64,000 bases of DNA from Oreohelix idahoensis (lineage: Eukaryota; Mollusca; Gastropoda; Stylommatophora; Oreohelicidae), in contig JAMPIV010015252.1 of NCBI GenBank assembly GCA_024509875.1, positions 117,501 to 181,500 of the forward strand, written 5' to 3'. Below the pieces are notes generated by a model. It saw only the letters and a program-made list of their open reading frames with translations. It made no database searches and had not been told where the DNA came from. The translations under genes and the position numbers were made by a program. This document shows positions 36,965 to 47,875 of this stretch, piece after piece. The stretch's first letter is position 1; every line of letters starts with the position of its first letter.

Positions 36965-38757
36965 GTACCATCTCTCCGATACTATTCGTGATGGCTATGC
37001 AGGTAATCCTCAATGCGGCTGAAGGAATGGCTATAGGTCCAAAGCTCGGTGGAATGTGTTACATGCCACCGCTCAAAGCATTCATGGATGACACAACAAT
37101 TCTGACATCAGATGAACATCAGGCCTGGACGATGTTTGCACGCCTTGATGAACTAGTCAGCTGGTGCAGAATGAGCTTCAAACCCAAGAAGTAGAGAAGC
37201 CTATCAGTCAGGAAAGAGAAGATAGCAGAGGCCATATTCATGGTTTCCAACCAAAGAATCCCTACTGTCATTGAGGAACCTGTTAAAAGTCTTGGCAGGG
37301 TGTATGATGCCTCATTAAAAGACTCGAAGGCAGTGCAACAGACAATAGAAATGGCAAACAGAAGACTACAGATAATAAACCAAAGCAGACTCCTGAGAAA
37401 GTTCAAACTGTGGTGCCTTCAGTTCATGTTGATACCGAAGTTGCTGTGGCCACTGCTTATATATTAAATAAGCACAAGTATAGTGGAAGCTATAGAGCAG
37501 AAGGTCAACAAGTTCATGAGAAAATGGCTCGGGGTATCACCAGGTCTGTAAGATGTAGCACTGTACTGCAAAAAGTCAAATCTTCTGCTTCCCTTCAAGT
37601 CAGTTGTTGAAGAGTACAAAGTTGAAAAGGCAAGACTTGCAATGATGCTACGCGAGTCAGCTGATGACGTGGTTAAGTCCATTCAGCCCACACTGAAAAC
37701 GGGAAGGAAGTGGAGAGTGGAAGAAGCTGTGGATGCTGCCCAAGAGTCACTCAAACTGAGGGAGGTAATCGGATACACACAAACGAATAGACGGGGATTT
37801 GGTCATGGAGACATCCGCTGGTGGTCCAAGGCATCAAGCAGAGAACGCAGAGACATGGTAGTTCAGGAGATACGAGGAGCTGAGAATGATAAGAGGTTGC
37901 AAAAAGCAGTGCAGTAGGTCCAACAAGGCCAATGGACTACATGGGAAGAAGCCCTGCAGAGGTCCTTGACATGGAATTATATATGGCATATGGCACCTCT
38001 TAGGCTCAGCTTCGTTGTTAGATCTATGTATGACCTGCTGCCGTCGACCACCAACCTTGTGAAATTGGGAAAGTCGGATGATGAGCAGTGCCCCTGTGCC
38101 AGGGGAGGCAGACACTTGAACACGTGCTCTCGGCGTGTAAGGTGTCATTAGGGCAAGGGCGATACACTTGGCGCCATAACAAAAGGCTAAATGAACTTGC
38201 TGCGACAATAGATCTGGCAAGGATGAAGGCGAATAGCAAACCCAGGCCGAGCACCGCAAATACATACTTTCTGAGGGCAGGAAAGTCAGCACACCCCAAA
38301 CCGAGTAAACCTGGTAGCAGTTTACCATCTCTTCTTGACTGTGCAAACGACTGGGAGATGGCGGTAGACCTACATGGACGAGGGGCATTTCCAGAGAGTA
38401 TCAGAAAATCGCAGAGACGGCCGGATATAGTGCTTCATTCTTCAGCACGCTTCAGGTCATATTGATTGAACTGACCGTGCCATTTGAATCCAGATTAGAC
38501 GAGCAACATTCGTTTAAAGCGGCCAAGTATAGTGATCTGGCCGCGGATCTGAGACACGATGGGTTCACTGCAAGGGTCATGGCTGTTAAAGTGGGCGCAA
38601 GAGGGCTTGTGGCAGCATCACTGTATGATTTAATGAAACTGTTGGGGCTGAGGGGACAGTCGAGAACAAGGGCACTGAAGAGGCTTAGTGAAACTGCCGA
38701 AAAGGCATCTGGCTGGCTGTGGAACAACCACAATGGGCAATGGAAATCCTGACAATA
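36965..38757 (+). pseudogene. LINE G 3' part: reverse transcriptase, zinc knuckle and restriction-like endonuclease
   Basis: Resumes LINE G with TISPILF and the catalytic AFMDDTTIL (about 37075-37105). Stops at about 37192, 37467, 37547 and 37916 and at least one frameshift break it. At about 38090-38142 a CCHC-like motif (CPLCQGRQTLEHVLSAC) appears. Next comes RRPDIVLHSS (about 38418) and IELTVPFE (about 38465), the PD...E arrangement of the restriction-like endonuclease found in R2-group LINEs. That domain nicks the target in this group. The stop at 38750-38752 ends the ORF. Sequence-specific insertion is typical of relatives but cannot be judged here. Confidence 0.8.
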
Positions 38758-38777
38758 AACGCTGCGGTTCAGAAAAC

Positions 38778-38945
38778 CCAGAGTCCGCTGGGAGGACAAC
38801 ATTAGACAATCTTTGAAGGACCGAGGACTAGAATGGAACCAGGCCAGGAGGAAGACAGCCGATAGGATGATCTAGCGCTCTCTCTTCCAAACCTCTACAC
38901 CTCACGGTAGAAGGGGAACGAATAAGTAAGTAAGTAAGTAAGTAA
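38778..38945 (+). mobile_element. LINE H2: very short 5'-truncated copy with (TAAG)n tail
   Basis: 168 bp covering only the last codons (RVRWEDNIRQSLKDRGLEW) and the TAAG tail. It is flanked by the 12-bp direct repeat GGTTCAGAAAAC (38766-38777 and 38946-38957). It lies in the tail of LINE G. Confidence 0.92.
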
Positions 38946-38957
38946 GGTTCAGAAAAC

Positions 38958-39713
38958 ACTAGGAATTTGTCCACAATACGCTGAGTATTTTGGTGTACTA
39001 GTGAACGGGCTGTGACTGAGGGGCAACAGGCGGCGTATATTATAAGGGGTGTCAGGTGTCAGAATTTCAGTGGCTAGAGCGCAGTGGCTAGACTCGTCGG
39101 CTTCGCGCAGGGGTCTCAGTGTGTATCCTTATTTGTGATGTGCGACGGAACGAACGGAATAATTTGTCTTCTCTTTGTTACTTTCACAATTGCCTCCACG
39201 GCTGGCGGAGTTGTGGATTTTAAAGCTGCTACCATAAGTGAAATGGGTTCATTTTTGATACAAGACAACAGGACGCTGAGACGCTTGGGAGTCATGACCC
39301 AAGTGGGCCCGCCTCCCTTATAGTGTAAAGGATGTTTCATATACAATAATGAATTAGCGTTGAATATGACAGATGTATGACACAGAAAATATGTAAATCA
39401 CCAAAAGTGTTAATGTACAAATTTGGCACAAATATCTAGAGAATAACAGCACTTTTCACACTTTGAAATGAAAAAGCTGCAATTTTCTCTGTATCTTACT
39501 TAGTACCTGTACTTGAGTTAATAAAAATGTCTTTCCATGACATCCTTAAATTCAAAGAAATGATAAAAAAATCATCTTGGCATCCAGCCTGCATTTATAC
39601 ATGTTAGTTTTATCCATGCAATTTGAAACTTCCAACTGTGAAATAGTTTGTACCGTTAACCCACAGTCATCATTATCTCTAGAATTTGCACACTCTTAAA
39701 TGATAAAGCACTC
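38958..39713. other. Stretch without recognised gene
   Basis: Remaining 3' region of LINE G, then unassigned sequence. An 80-codon open frame (39084-39323) shows a hydrophobic segment but no family resemblance. Confidence 0.4.
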
Positions 39714-40150
39714 TTAAATGAAAATGTATGTAATTTTCCTCTGTACTGCATCAATGTGACCTACAAGTTTGGTCAACATTGCTGACCTATAATGAACCTT
39801 CAGATTTTGAAAAATACCTTGGTCACAAGGCTGAAGTTTGGATGTCGCATTTGGTGGTAAAAATAAAAGTTCTGTTGCTTTTAGATTTTGAACATTTATG
39901 TGGACTGAACAGTTGTAAAGCACCAAAAGAACTTTGTGATGTTGACGTTCCATAGAATGATCAAATGCATATAGCCACTTGGTGAAAATGTATGATGTCA
40001 TTAGGCTATTGAATTAGCTGGTTAATCAACACACAATTTTTTCAAACCTTTAAAACAGCGTGGATTTTTTAATTTACCGATTTCAAGTAATGGCAATTTA
40101 TCTGAACCATCCATATTTGTACACACAACAATTGTGATTCTTTCTTTCCA

Positions 40151-40217
40151 TTGCCCCCCCCCCCTCCCCCCCCCCCCCTCCCCCCCCTCCTACCCCTTCC
40201 CCCCCCTCCTCCCCCCC
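40151..40217. repeat. Poly(C)/poly(G) tract
   Basis: Nearly pure C on the plus strand with a few T, lying inside the Tigger pseudogene. The G/C skew is striking in AT-rich DNA; it could form a G-quadruplex on the minus strand. Confidence 0.9.
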
Positions 40218-40481
40218 GCATCCCCGGCACTTTTCATTTCTGAAGGAAAAAGTCTTGTCAGGCAGTAATCTCCAAAACAATCCAGTTTCATCAGCATTAA
40301 ACACATCAACGGAATTATACCTACTCATGGCTGGTTTTAGCACCTCCTCCGTCCATGACTCGGTAGTCGTTTCATTAACAGAATGCCTTTCCCCACAAAA
40401 AAAAAAAAAAAAAGGTAAAGGAACCCGTTACACACCCATTGAGGCATATTGGGAATATGGTGTTAGGCCCATATTATCTTG

Positions 40482-40676
40482 ACCGTCGGCACACTAGGGG
40501 TGATGTGGTTGGCATCACGCCGGCCGCCTTAACCTTCACAGGGTTGCTCTGGTACCCATTTGGGGCTGGGTCGAACAAGGAGCCGTTTGTAACCTAAAAA
40601 ATTCCCACCTCATCTGGGGATCGAACCATAGACTACTGCGCTAGGAAGCCAGTGCACTACCGCGGCTTTGTAAGTA
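40482..40676 (-). mobile_element. tRNA-derived SINE
   Basis: On the minus strand it begins GCCGCGGTAGTGCACTGG, an A-box-like sequence, and about 40 bases on carries GGTTCGATCCC, a perfect B-box (plus 40617-40627). A non-tRNA body follows, then a T-rich run near 40397-40413. The SINE lies between the two parts of the Tigger gene. The true 3' end could be as far as 40397. No clear target repeat was found. Confidence 0.75.
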
Positions 40677-41062
40677 ATGTGCCGTTTTTTAAAACAACCC
40701 AACCAGCCAGGACTACATTTCCAGCCAGTCCGACCTTCCAGAAGTGCTAACTCTTCTGCTTTTGCAGTTAATATAGGTCCATTTACAGGAACATTTGCTG
40801 ATCTCGCCATGGTGAACCATTTTAGGAGTGCCGTGTCAATCACATCACACGTCGCTTTTCGGTTCTTCATTCTGAGACAATCAACTTGTCCACCATAAAA
40901 CATTTTTCTGTACCGATCCTTATTTTTTATGATTCCTGAAAGCGTTGATTTTGGAATGTCGAATTCCTTTGCTATTTCCATTTTCTTTTTGCCACTATTT
41001 TCCAATTCTTGTACTAGCTCAATCTTTCTTTTCAAAGATATGGATTTTAACTTTCCAGCCAT

Positions 41063-42133
41063 TTTTAGAGGGGAAATAACTCAAATTCTAACACTGACGA
41101 AGCGCGCAATTTCCGAAAATAGTCGAAAAGTTGTAGAAATGTCCAGGTACTGTATTTGAAAAAAGTTCGCCTTAAGCAGATTGGCATATCCGAAAATTCG
41201 TGATAAACGGATTCCGCTTAACCGGACATTTTTTTACAAAGACAAAGAAGAAAAATTACCGGGGATAAACAAATTGTTCTTCACAACAGAAATTCGCCAC
41301 ATCCGAGATCGCCTTAAGCGGTTTGCACTGTATTTATCACGCAGGCCAAAATTATCTAGGATGTCAGTGTCTCTTCTCCTCGGAGTGACGCAGCTATTTA
41401 TCGTCATATCATACCTATTTTTTTTTTACCCAGAATTGTCAATCATTCATTCAAAAGCTGTACGAAATTTATATTTTCATCGCCATCCAGATTACGCTTT
41501 GGAGACGTTTCGTGTAAAAAAAATAAAGTGTGTTCTTATGCTGCGACACTCCTCACCTATGACCCTGAAATGCCTATAGATTGCAGTCTCAGTTTTTTTC
41601 CTTAATGAAGTTTGCAAGCTGCTATTCCACATTTTATTTTGAGGCTCAAGGCCCATTGTAAGACGGATTACTGTTTGAAATGCCAGCTGGTTTGCTGCAA
41701 TACAAGTTTAGCAATATACTTGGAATATACGAGAAGTGGAAAATCTGAAACATAAGCTAAGTAGATGTAGCCGTGTTATCTTGATTTTGTTTATATCACA
41801 CTCGCAGTCCGCATTATTTTTATCACGATACCTTGTCGGCTACTTTATAGTCGTTGGTTGTTCCTGTGTGTCATTGTTTGTTGTGGTTTATAGCTAGATA
41901 TTTGTCATTAGACCACTTTGATAGCTCTACATGGTGGCATTTTCTAATCCAGAGTGGCAATCTTGCCCTAGCATATTTGGAGTTTGTAAATCTCTGCCTG
42001 AATATTTAATGCATTGTGTACGTTAGCTGTACATCGTGTTGTATGTTTCAATATTGTACTTCATATATATTCAGTACTTCTCCATATTATGTGTATTAGT
42101 TTCTTAAGACATATTCTTCTCTATTGTGTATAG
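41063..42133. other. Stretch without recognised gene; Tigger end candidate
   Basis: 41160-41340 holds alternating TCCGAAAATTCG and GGATTCCGCTTAACCGG sequences like the ends of pogo-type elements. The rest is AT-rich with no gene. Confidence 0.4.
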
Positions 42134-42212
42134 GAGATCTGATAGACAGGCTGACCATGATGTTCAGAAGATCACAATAGAAGCTGACAATGTGTTGAAG
42201 AGAACTGGTGCC
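42134..42212 (+). CDS. Possible host exon, coiled-coil type
   Basis: A pyrimidine-rich run and AG (TATAG) precede it. One frame reads RSDRQADHDVQKITIEADNV, followed by LKRT, an amphipathic helix like those in laminin chain coiled coils. The donor candidate (CTG|GTGCCA) is weak and a CA repeat follows at once. It is on the same strand as the laminin-G exon at 47668, where a laminin alpha chain would have the coiled coil first. This could equally be chance. Confidence 0.25.
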
Positions 42213-42330
42213 ACACCCACACACACACACCCACACCCACACACACACACACACACACACACGTACACACACATACACACACATACACACACATACACAC
42301 ACCCATCACACACATACACACACACACAAT
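42211..42330. repeat. (CA)n microsatellite
   Basis: Imperfect CACACA tract with CCCACA and ATACAC interruptions. Confidence 0.95.
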
Positions 42331-42858
42331 GGTATTGAAAGAGAAATAGAATTGAAGCGTCAAGATTCAGATTGAGACAAGAACAAGAAAACCAATGGTC
42401 CTATGTACAAACAAAAGTTACCAACAAACAGTTAGAAACTTGATGTAATGGAATACATTCTTGCGCTCTTTGAAATACAAGCAAAGAGATTGGCTAGGAA
42501 AAGAGCGAATGGGATATATGTATACTTTTATCGTTGGTTAGAACTAGCTAGTATACCAAAGATTATACTAATTTGAGAGATGTTATTCTACAGGATAAGG
42601 TTATAAAGTCAAGTCACAAAGACCTAGTGGTGTTTATTCACGAGAAAACAACTCAACGGATTGGCAATGCAAATCTCTTATGTGCCAGTAGTATATAGCA
42701 GCCCAGCTCTGAGAAAGATATGCTAAGATTGGAACTGTTAGATGAATTTGTTTCTTATACATCTGGCGAGATGGATAATTTTGATGATTGTATCAAGTAG
42801 TTAACTTGATACAAGACAGAGAACAGTTTTTTTCCAGACTCGGGAAAAAGAAATGATG
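42331..42858. other. Stretch without recognised gene
   Basis: AT-rich. I see no coding or repeat signal beyond short direct repeats. Confidence 0.4.
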
Positions 42859-43290
<432 letters not shown>

Positions 43291-44354
43291 CTGTTTGGCA
43301 AGGAAGAATATTCCAGCACCTCTGATTCATGCTATACAGAGCTTCTACAAGTCTTGCAGAAATTATGTGAGGACAGCAAACCATAAGTCGGAAGAGTTCA
43401 GGACCACCACTGGTGTAAGACAAGGTGATATCCTATCACCTTACCTCTTCACACTCCTTATGGACGATGTCATCAAGGCATGTAAGGAGAGAACAAGAAA
43501 GTATTCAGTGGGGTACTGGAAGATGAGACAGGTCTATATTTCGGAGCTGGCACTTGCTGATGATGTTGCCCTAATTGCTAAATCAGAGGCACATCTCCAA
43601 TCCAACCTGCAAGTCTGGAAGGAAGAGCTGGAGAAGAGAGGGATGGTCATAAGCAGCTCTAAAACAAAATCCATGGTGATATCACGAGAAGAAAGAAAAC
43701 ACCAGATTAAGCTGGGAGAACAGGTCCTGGAGCAGGTCGACCACTTTAAATATCTCGGAGCTATTATAGACCGAAAGGGAGGCATCAAAGAAGAGTTGGC
43801 CACTCGAAAAGCAGCAGCTGGGAGACTTTTTCAGGCCATAAATCGAGGATTCCTCAGCAAGAGAGAGGTTGGTAAGAAAACGAAGATGGCTGTATACCGC
43901 TCCACCTATGTCCCAGTCTTGACATACGGATGCGAGTCATGGGCAATGACTACAACCCATAAAAGCCAGATCCAAACCTCAGAAATGAAGTATCTGAGGA
44001 AGGTGGTTGAAGTAACAAGAAGAGACATGGTACGCAACCAGACGATACGTCAAGGCCTTAAATCCTACCCCCTGCAGACCCAAGTAGAACAGTCCCAATA
44101 AAGATGGTTTGGCCATGTCTGCAGAATTGGAGATCGGATACCACGACAAGCATGGGAAACAAAGAGCCAAGGATCCAGACCCCGAGGACGACCCAGAGTC
44201 CGCTGGGAGGACAACATTAGACAATCTTTGAAGGATCGAGGACTAGAATGGAACCAGGCCAGGAGGAAAACAGCCGATAGGATAGTCTGGCGCTCTCTCT
44301 TCCAAACCTCTACACCTCACGGTAGAAGGGGAACGACTAAGTAAGTAAGTAAGT
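43291..44354 (+). mobile_element. LINE H3: 5'-truncated non-LTR retrotransposon with (TAAG)n tail
   Basis: Same family as H1, roughly 95 percent alike. The frame from 43295 encodes RT from LARKNIPAPLIH through LADDVALIAKSE (Ala-Asp-Asp intact, Phe replaced by Leu) to a premature TAA at 44099-44101. The rest of the C terminus and the TAAG tail are present to 44354. The 5' end abuts the end of segment X, and the tail abuts the start of the second copy of X. Confidence 0.92.
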
Positions 44355-44553
44355 AACTATAAGTAGGATGCCACAAGACAAAGTAGGATAGTCAACCTCA
44401 CAGTTCAGATGATATAGAAGTAAAGAACCGGTATGTACTTCACACTCTCGCTACAGGCAGAGGATACGTCTAGCGAGACTTCCCCTTAGATGCATTTGAA
44501 GAGGCAGTCGATTCCATTGAGGCCTATACAGACCACTTTGAACGACTCGTATA
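44355..44553 (+). repeat. Segment X, right copy, first part
   Basis: Starts AACTATAAGTAGGATG as at 42859 and continues to CGACTCGTATAC, where the Tc1 element begins. It encodes the same [12 protein letters not shown] fragment. Confidence 0.85.
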
Positions 44554-46071
44554 CAAAAAAAAGAAACGCAACATTATTGCAGTGGTAAGGGACATCAAAT
44601 TTCAAACTTGTACCAACATTTTATTTTACGGAATTAATGTTTCAATCTTGGCATGAAGAAACTTTCAGACTTTAACAATTAAATGATGTTCATTAAATTT
44701 GGTTTGGACTTTTATTCTTTGCGACTGAGGCCTCCGTTTCAGTAAGGTGTTTGGCCTCTGGCCTCTATCAGAGAACGACATCTCCTTGACATGGATCCGA
44801 TTAACCGTTGGATCTGTTGTTGTGGGATGGCTGCCCACTCTTCCCGCAGTGCAAGAGACAACTGTCGGAGATTGGCTGGAGCCACGTCTCGATGGCGGAG
44901 TCGTCTGTTGAGTTCATCCCATAAGTGTTCTATGGGGTTCATGTCTGATGACATGGCTGGCCACGGAATGGTCTGGACGTTGTTGTCAGCATGGAACTGG
45001 GTGGTGAGTTGTGCCACATGAGGTCGAGCGTTATCCTGCTGAAAAATTGACCCTCGTGCAGCCAGAAGTGGAAGGACGTGAGGACGAAGAATTTCAGCGA
45101 CGTATCGTTGGGCATTCAGGCGTCCTTCAATTTGCACCAGGTCACTTCTTCCCATGAATTTGATCGCCCCCCCCCCCCACATCAGTACACCTCCACCACC
45201 ATGTAGAGGAGCCTCATCAACGCTGTTTTGGGCGTAGCGCTCATGGACTCTGCGGTAAACTCTTCTCCGTCTATCGTGTCCGCTGGAGCACAAAAAATGA
45301 TTCATCACTAAACCAAACCCGTCTCCAGTCATTCCCAACGGTCCATTGACGATGCTGGTTTGCCCACTGCAGTCGGTTCTGGCGATGCCGGTTCGTAAGA
45401 ACAGGACCTTTGTAGGGTCTTCTAGCCCAAAGACCAGAGTCGTGCAGTCGGTTCCTGACCGTTTGATCTGAAATTCGACGAGCTGCTGACATTGACTGGA
45501 CTGTGGAGGACGCAGATGCAAGTTGATTCCTGAGGTGACGCAGCCGTTTGAAGCGGTCTTCGGCAGGATTTGTGACTCTGGGTCTTCCACGGCGCGGCCG
45601 GTCTGCCACTGAGCCAGTTTCTTGAAATTCCAAAGGCGACTAATGGTGCTTCTAACCACATTAAATTGTCTGGCCACTACACTTTGTGACTGTCCAGTCT
45701 GTAAACGTCCAATGATGATGAGTCGTTGTTCTGTAGTGAGATGAGCCATACTTGCGCATTAAATTTTCAACTGAATTTATTTGAGGAGCGTCAATCTTTG
45801 ATATGCATTCAATAATATGGTCAGAGAGTTTTGTGTTCAGTAAGTTTCACGGGATTCTCATGAACCTGTCACGAGTTATTATCAAAAATGTTGTTTTGAC
45901 CTTGACCTCTTTCATGACCTCACGAATCATGAGGTGAGTACAATTCAGGTAACCACGAGAAGTTAATGACCAGGTGGACACAGTCGATAGGTTGACTGAT
46001 GTCCAATCAGCGAATATCTTTTATAAAAGTAACACCACAAACGTTGCGTTTGTTGTTGTTTTTTTTAACAG
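44554..46071 (-). mobile_element. Tc1-type DNA transposon a
   Basis: About 1.5 kb flanked by TA dinucleotides, as expected for Tc1/mariner. Inverted ends are approximate: both carry an A-run followed by AAACGCAAC. It encodes the transposase at 44739-45749. The element fills the position that is a TA tract in the other copy of segment X. Confidence 0.8.
44739..45749 (-). pseudogene. Tc1-type transposase a, frameshifted
   Basis: Starts MAHLTTEQRLIIIGRLQTGQ with paired helix-turn-helix DNA binding. Two frameshifts, at about 45635 and 45285, divert and restore the frame; the middle piece reads in the frame 45633-45271. Catalytic triad: D in VWFSDESFF (about 45300), D in FQQDNARPH (about 45040), E in NPIEHLWDE, with 34 residues between the second D and E (DD34E). 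Length is about 340 residues as usual. It would cut and paste the element at TA sites but this copy is broken. Confidence 0.9.
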
Positions 46072-46279
46072 TATATATACAGTACTTTGCAACAACAAAA
46101 AATGGCAGTCATATTTTCGCAACGCAGCACACTCATAGAAGCAAATTATAATAAAAACTGTACGTCCAGAGGAAGATTGGTATCTCCCCTATCTATTAAC
46201 AGTGGTTTCAGTACAATATAATGTTGCCTTCTCCAGCAAGGCAAGCCTGGATGCGGCGAGGCATACTTTCCAGAAGTCT

Positions 46280-46494
46280 TCTCTTCTTCCGTCCTTAGCC
46301 ACCGACCGTCAAAGCAGTCAGTGGCCATTACGCCTAGTGGCGTCTTAGGGCAACAGCAGATAGGTTTTCTTTGCCATTGTTTCCCATCACGCCCATTGGC
46401 GTCTTTAGGGCAACGGCAAATCAATCCATCTGCTGTTGTTTCCGTAATCGAAGTGACTGGCAAACGGGTGATCAGCCCGTTGGTACTTCCCAGA
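46280..46494. mobile_element. Insertion in the tail of transposase b, LINE-tail-like
   Basis: Contains GACGCCACTAGGCGTAATGG and a second similar GACGCCAATGGGCGTGATGG. Both resemble the ORF2 tail repeats of the LINE remnant at 53625-53755. Its exact ends are not defined. Confidence 0.45.
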
Positions 46495-46549
46495 AGTGTT
46501 TGTAGGTAATTGTGAGTCAGACTGTCCCATTATTTTTCAGCTACCTTCT

Positions 46550-47407
46550 TCAATTGTTCAACGTCTCTGAGTCCACTCTTTTTAAATGATTCTTGAGTAG
46601 TGCCCAAACGTTTTCAATTGGGTTTAGGTCGGGACTGTTGCTGGGCCACTTCAGCACTATCACATTCTTCTCTTGCAGCCATGCTTTGGTGGTATGAGCT
46701 GTATGCTTTGGATCATTGTCATGTTGAAATGTGCACCCATCGGGGTACATGACCTGCATAAATGGCAGAAGGTGTCCCTCTAGTATGTCGATGTACCTTT
46801 CTTTCGTGAGAATTCCTGAGAAAACACACAGTGGGGTGGCACCTCTTGCTGACACCCCTCCCCAAAGATGGAATTTCTGGGTATGTTTCGGTCGCTGGTA
46901 CACAGGCGTTACAGAGTCTTTCGTCCAAATATTTATTTCAGCAGGATAAGACCAAACAGAACATTCATCTGAAAAAATCACATTGTCCCATGACAATTTT
47001 TTGTTTTCGTGGCACCAGTTCAAGCGCATCTGTTTGTGAGTCTCTGTGAGCAATGGTGACGAAATTACCCGCTTTTTTGTGTAATTCATCCTGTGTAGCT
47101 CCCGGTTGACAGTGGCATTAGATACCTCTGGGCTTCCCAACTCGATCATGCGCTGCCGTATGTTTTCTACACTCTTCATTGGCCCAGCCCGAACGATTTG
47201 GTCGAGACGCCGATGGTCCTTTGTGTCCAAAATTTTTGGCCTCCCACTACCTTCTTTTCGCTCGATTCCATTACCTGCTTTTAATTTACTCACAACTCTG
47301 TAGACAGTCTGCTCAGGAATGTTCAAGGTTTTAGAAATGTTGGAACACGTTTGATTTCCTTCATTCCAAAGCTGTGAAATTAACATACACGTTGTCTTTG
47401 TATCCAT
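46550..47407 (-). pseudogene. Tc1-type transposase b, C-terminally frameshifted
   Basis: Starts MDTKTTCMLISQLWNEGNQ. HTH region NISKTLNIPEQTVYRVVSKL and the linker GSGRPK. Catalytic residues: D in VIFSDECS, D in FQHDNDPKH, E in DLNPIENVW, 34 residues apart (DD34E). The frame ends at LNN after 285 codons because of a one-base change near 46560. The expected remainder is visible in another frame and is itself interrupted by about 200 bp of foreign sequence at about 46280-46494. Confidence 0.9.
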
Positions 47408-47602
47408 TTTCTGCCACCAGCATTAGAAATTGTCGTCTGCTCTATTATCAAGGGACTGTACTCTACGCTAATTTTTTTTTTACTTTTGGTAGTGTTTGCT
47501 CACTTAAGTGGAGTCCAAATTTGGGGCAGAACATGCATATTTAATTAGATTTCAGCATATTTCGCTGAGCAATATGACTGCTATTTTTTTTCCAAAGTAC
47601 TG

Positions 47603-47735
47603 TATATATACAGACACCAGAAAAGCCAATTAATAAAATGAAGAAATTTTATATCAATTCATTGCAGCATAGCAATTACGTTTCGCACAGAGCAGCCAGA
47701 TCTTGTTATCTTTGTTGCCCAGCTTAAAGACGGGG
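47603..47735 (+). repeat. Segment X, right copy, second part
   Basis: Starts after transposon b and matches 43168-43290. It covers the intron end and the beginning of the laminin-G exon, then continues into unique sequence at CCTATG. Confidence 0.85.
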
Positions 47736-47875
47736 CCTATGTTAACATGGTCTTGAAAGATGGACGTCTTTACTTTTCTATCAGATGTAATGACGGCCAA
47801 GGAAGTAGACATGCGAAGCTCTATAACGCTAGCATGATTTGGAATAATGGGAATTGGCACCAACTCTATATTTAT
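47668..47875 (+). CDS. Laminin-G-domain exon of a host gene
   Basis: 208-bp exon. The acceptor ATTGCAG ends at 47667 and the donor GTAAGT starts at 47876. From the second base the frame is open for 69 codons and reads FRTEQPDLVIFVAQLKDGAY, VNMVLKDGRLYFSIRCNDGQ and WNNGNWHQLYIY. The pattern of FRT-QP, ALELKDGRL-F and NDG-WH is that of laminin-G domains, which occur in laminin alpha chains, agrin, perlecan and neurexins. Those proteins are extracellular or matrix-facing and bind carbohydrate or receptors. The gene family cannot be fixed from one exon. The exon's 5' part is duplicated at 43223-43290. Confidence 0.7.

Larger units (their letters stand above)
39714..41062 (-). pseudogene. Tigger/pogo-type transposase pseudogene, split by a SINE
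   Basis: Starts MAGKLKSISLKRKIELV at 41062 with a CENP-B-type helix-turn-helix (IAKEFDIPKSTLSGIIKNKD) and second binding region (ALLKWFTMARSANVPVNGP). A SINE splits it at about 40676. It resumes (40343 downward) with FNADETGLFW, the first catalytic Asp. A G-rich run (40151-40217) is inserted. It ends with LVLYNCSVH, where the second catalytic Asp is replaced by Tyr, and LQPCDQGIF with the third Asp. Short inverted-end-like sequence with TCCG/CGGA repeats lies at about 41160-41340. The element is inactive. Confidence 0.85.
46080..47602 (-). mobile_element. Tc1-type DNA transposon b
   Basis: Inverted ends CAGTACTTTG... at 46080 and the complement at 47602, followed by similar TAGCAGTCATAT/TGGCAGTCATAT blocks, within TA flanks. 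It lies directly beside transposon a in the remaining TA-rich sequence. Confidence 0.9.

Noticed and set aside
39084..39323. Possible tRNA-like start (GGCTAGACTCG ... GGTCTCAGTG) near 39080
   Set aside because: A- and B-box matches are too poor and no cloverleaf could be drawn.
42096..42363. Cys/Val-rich and His/Thr-rich frames
   Set aside because: Translations of the CA/GT microsatellite.
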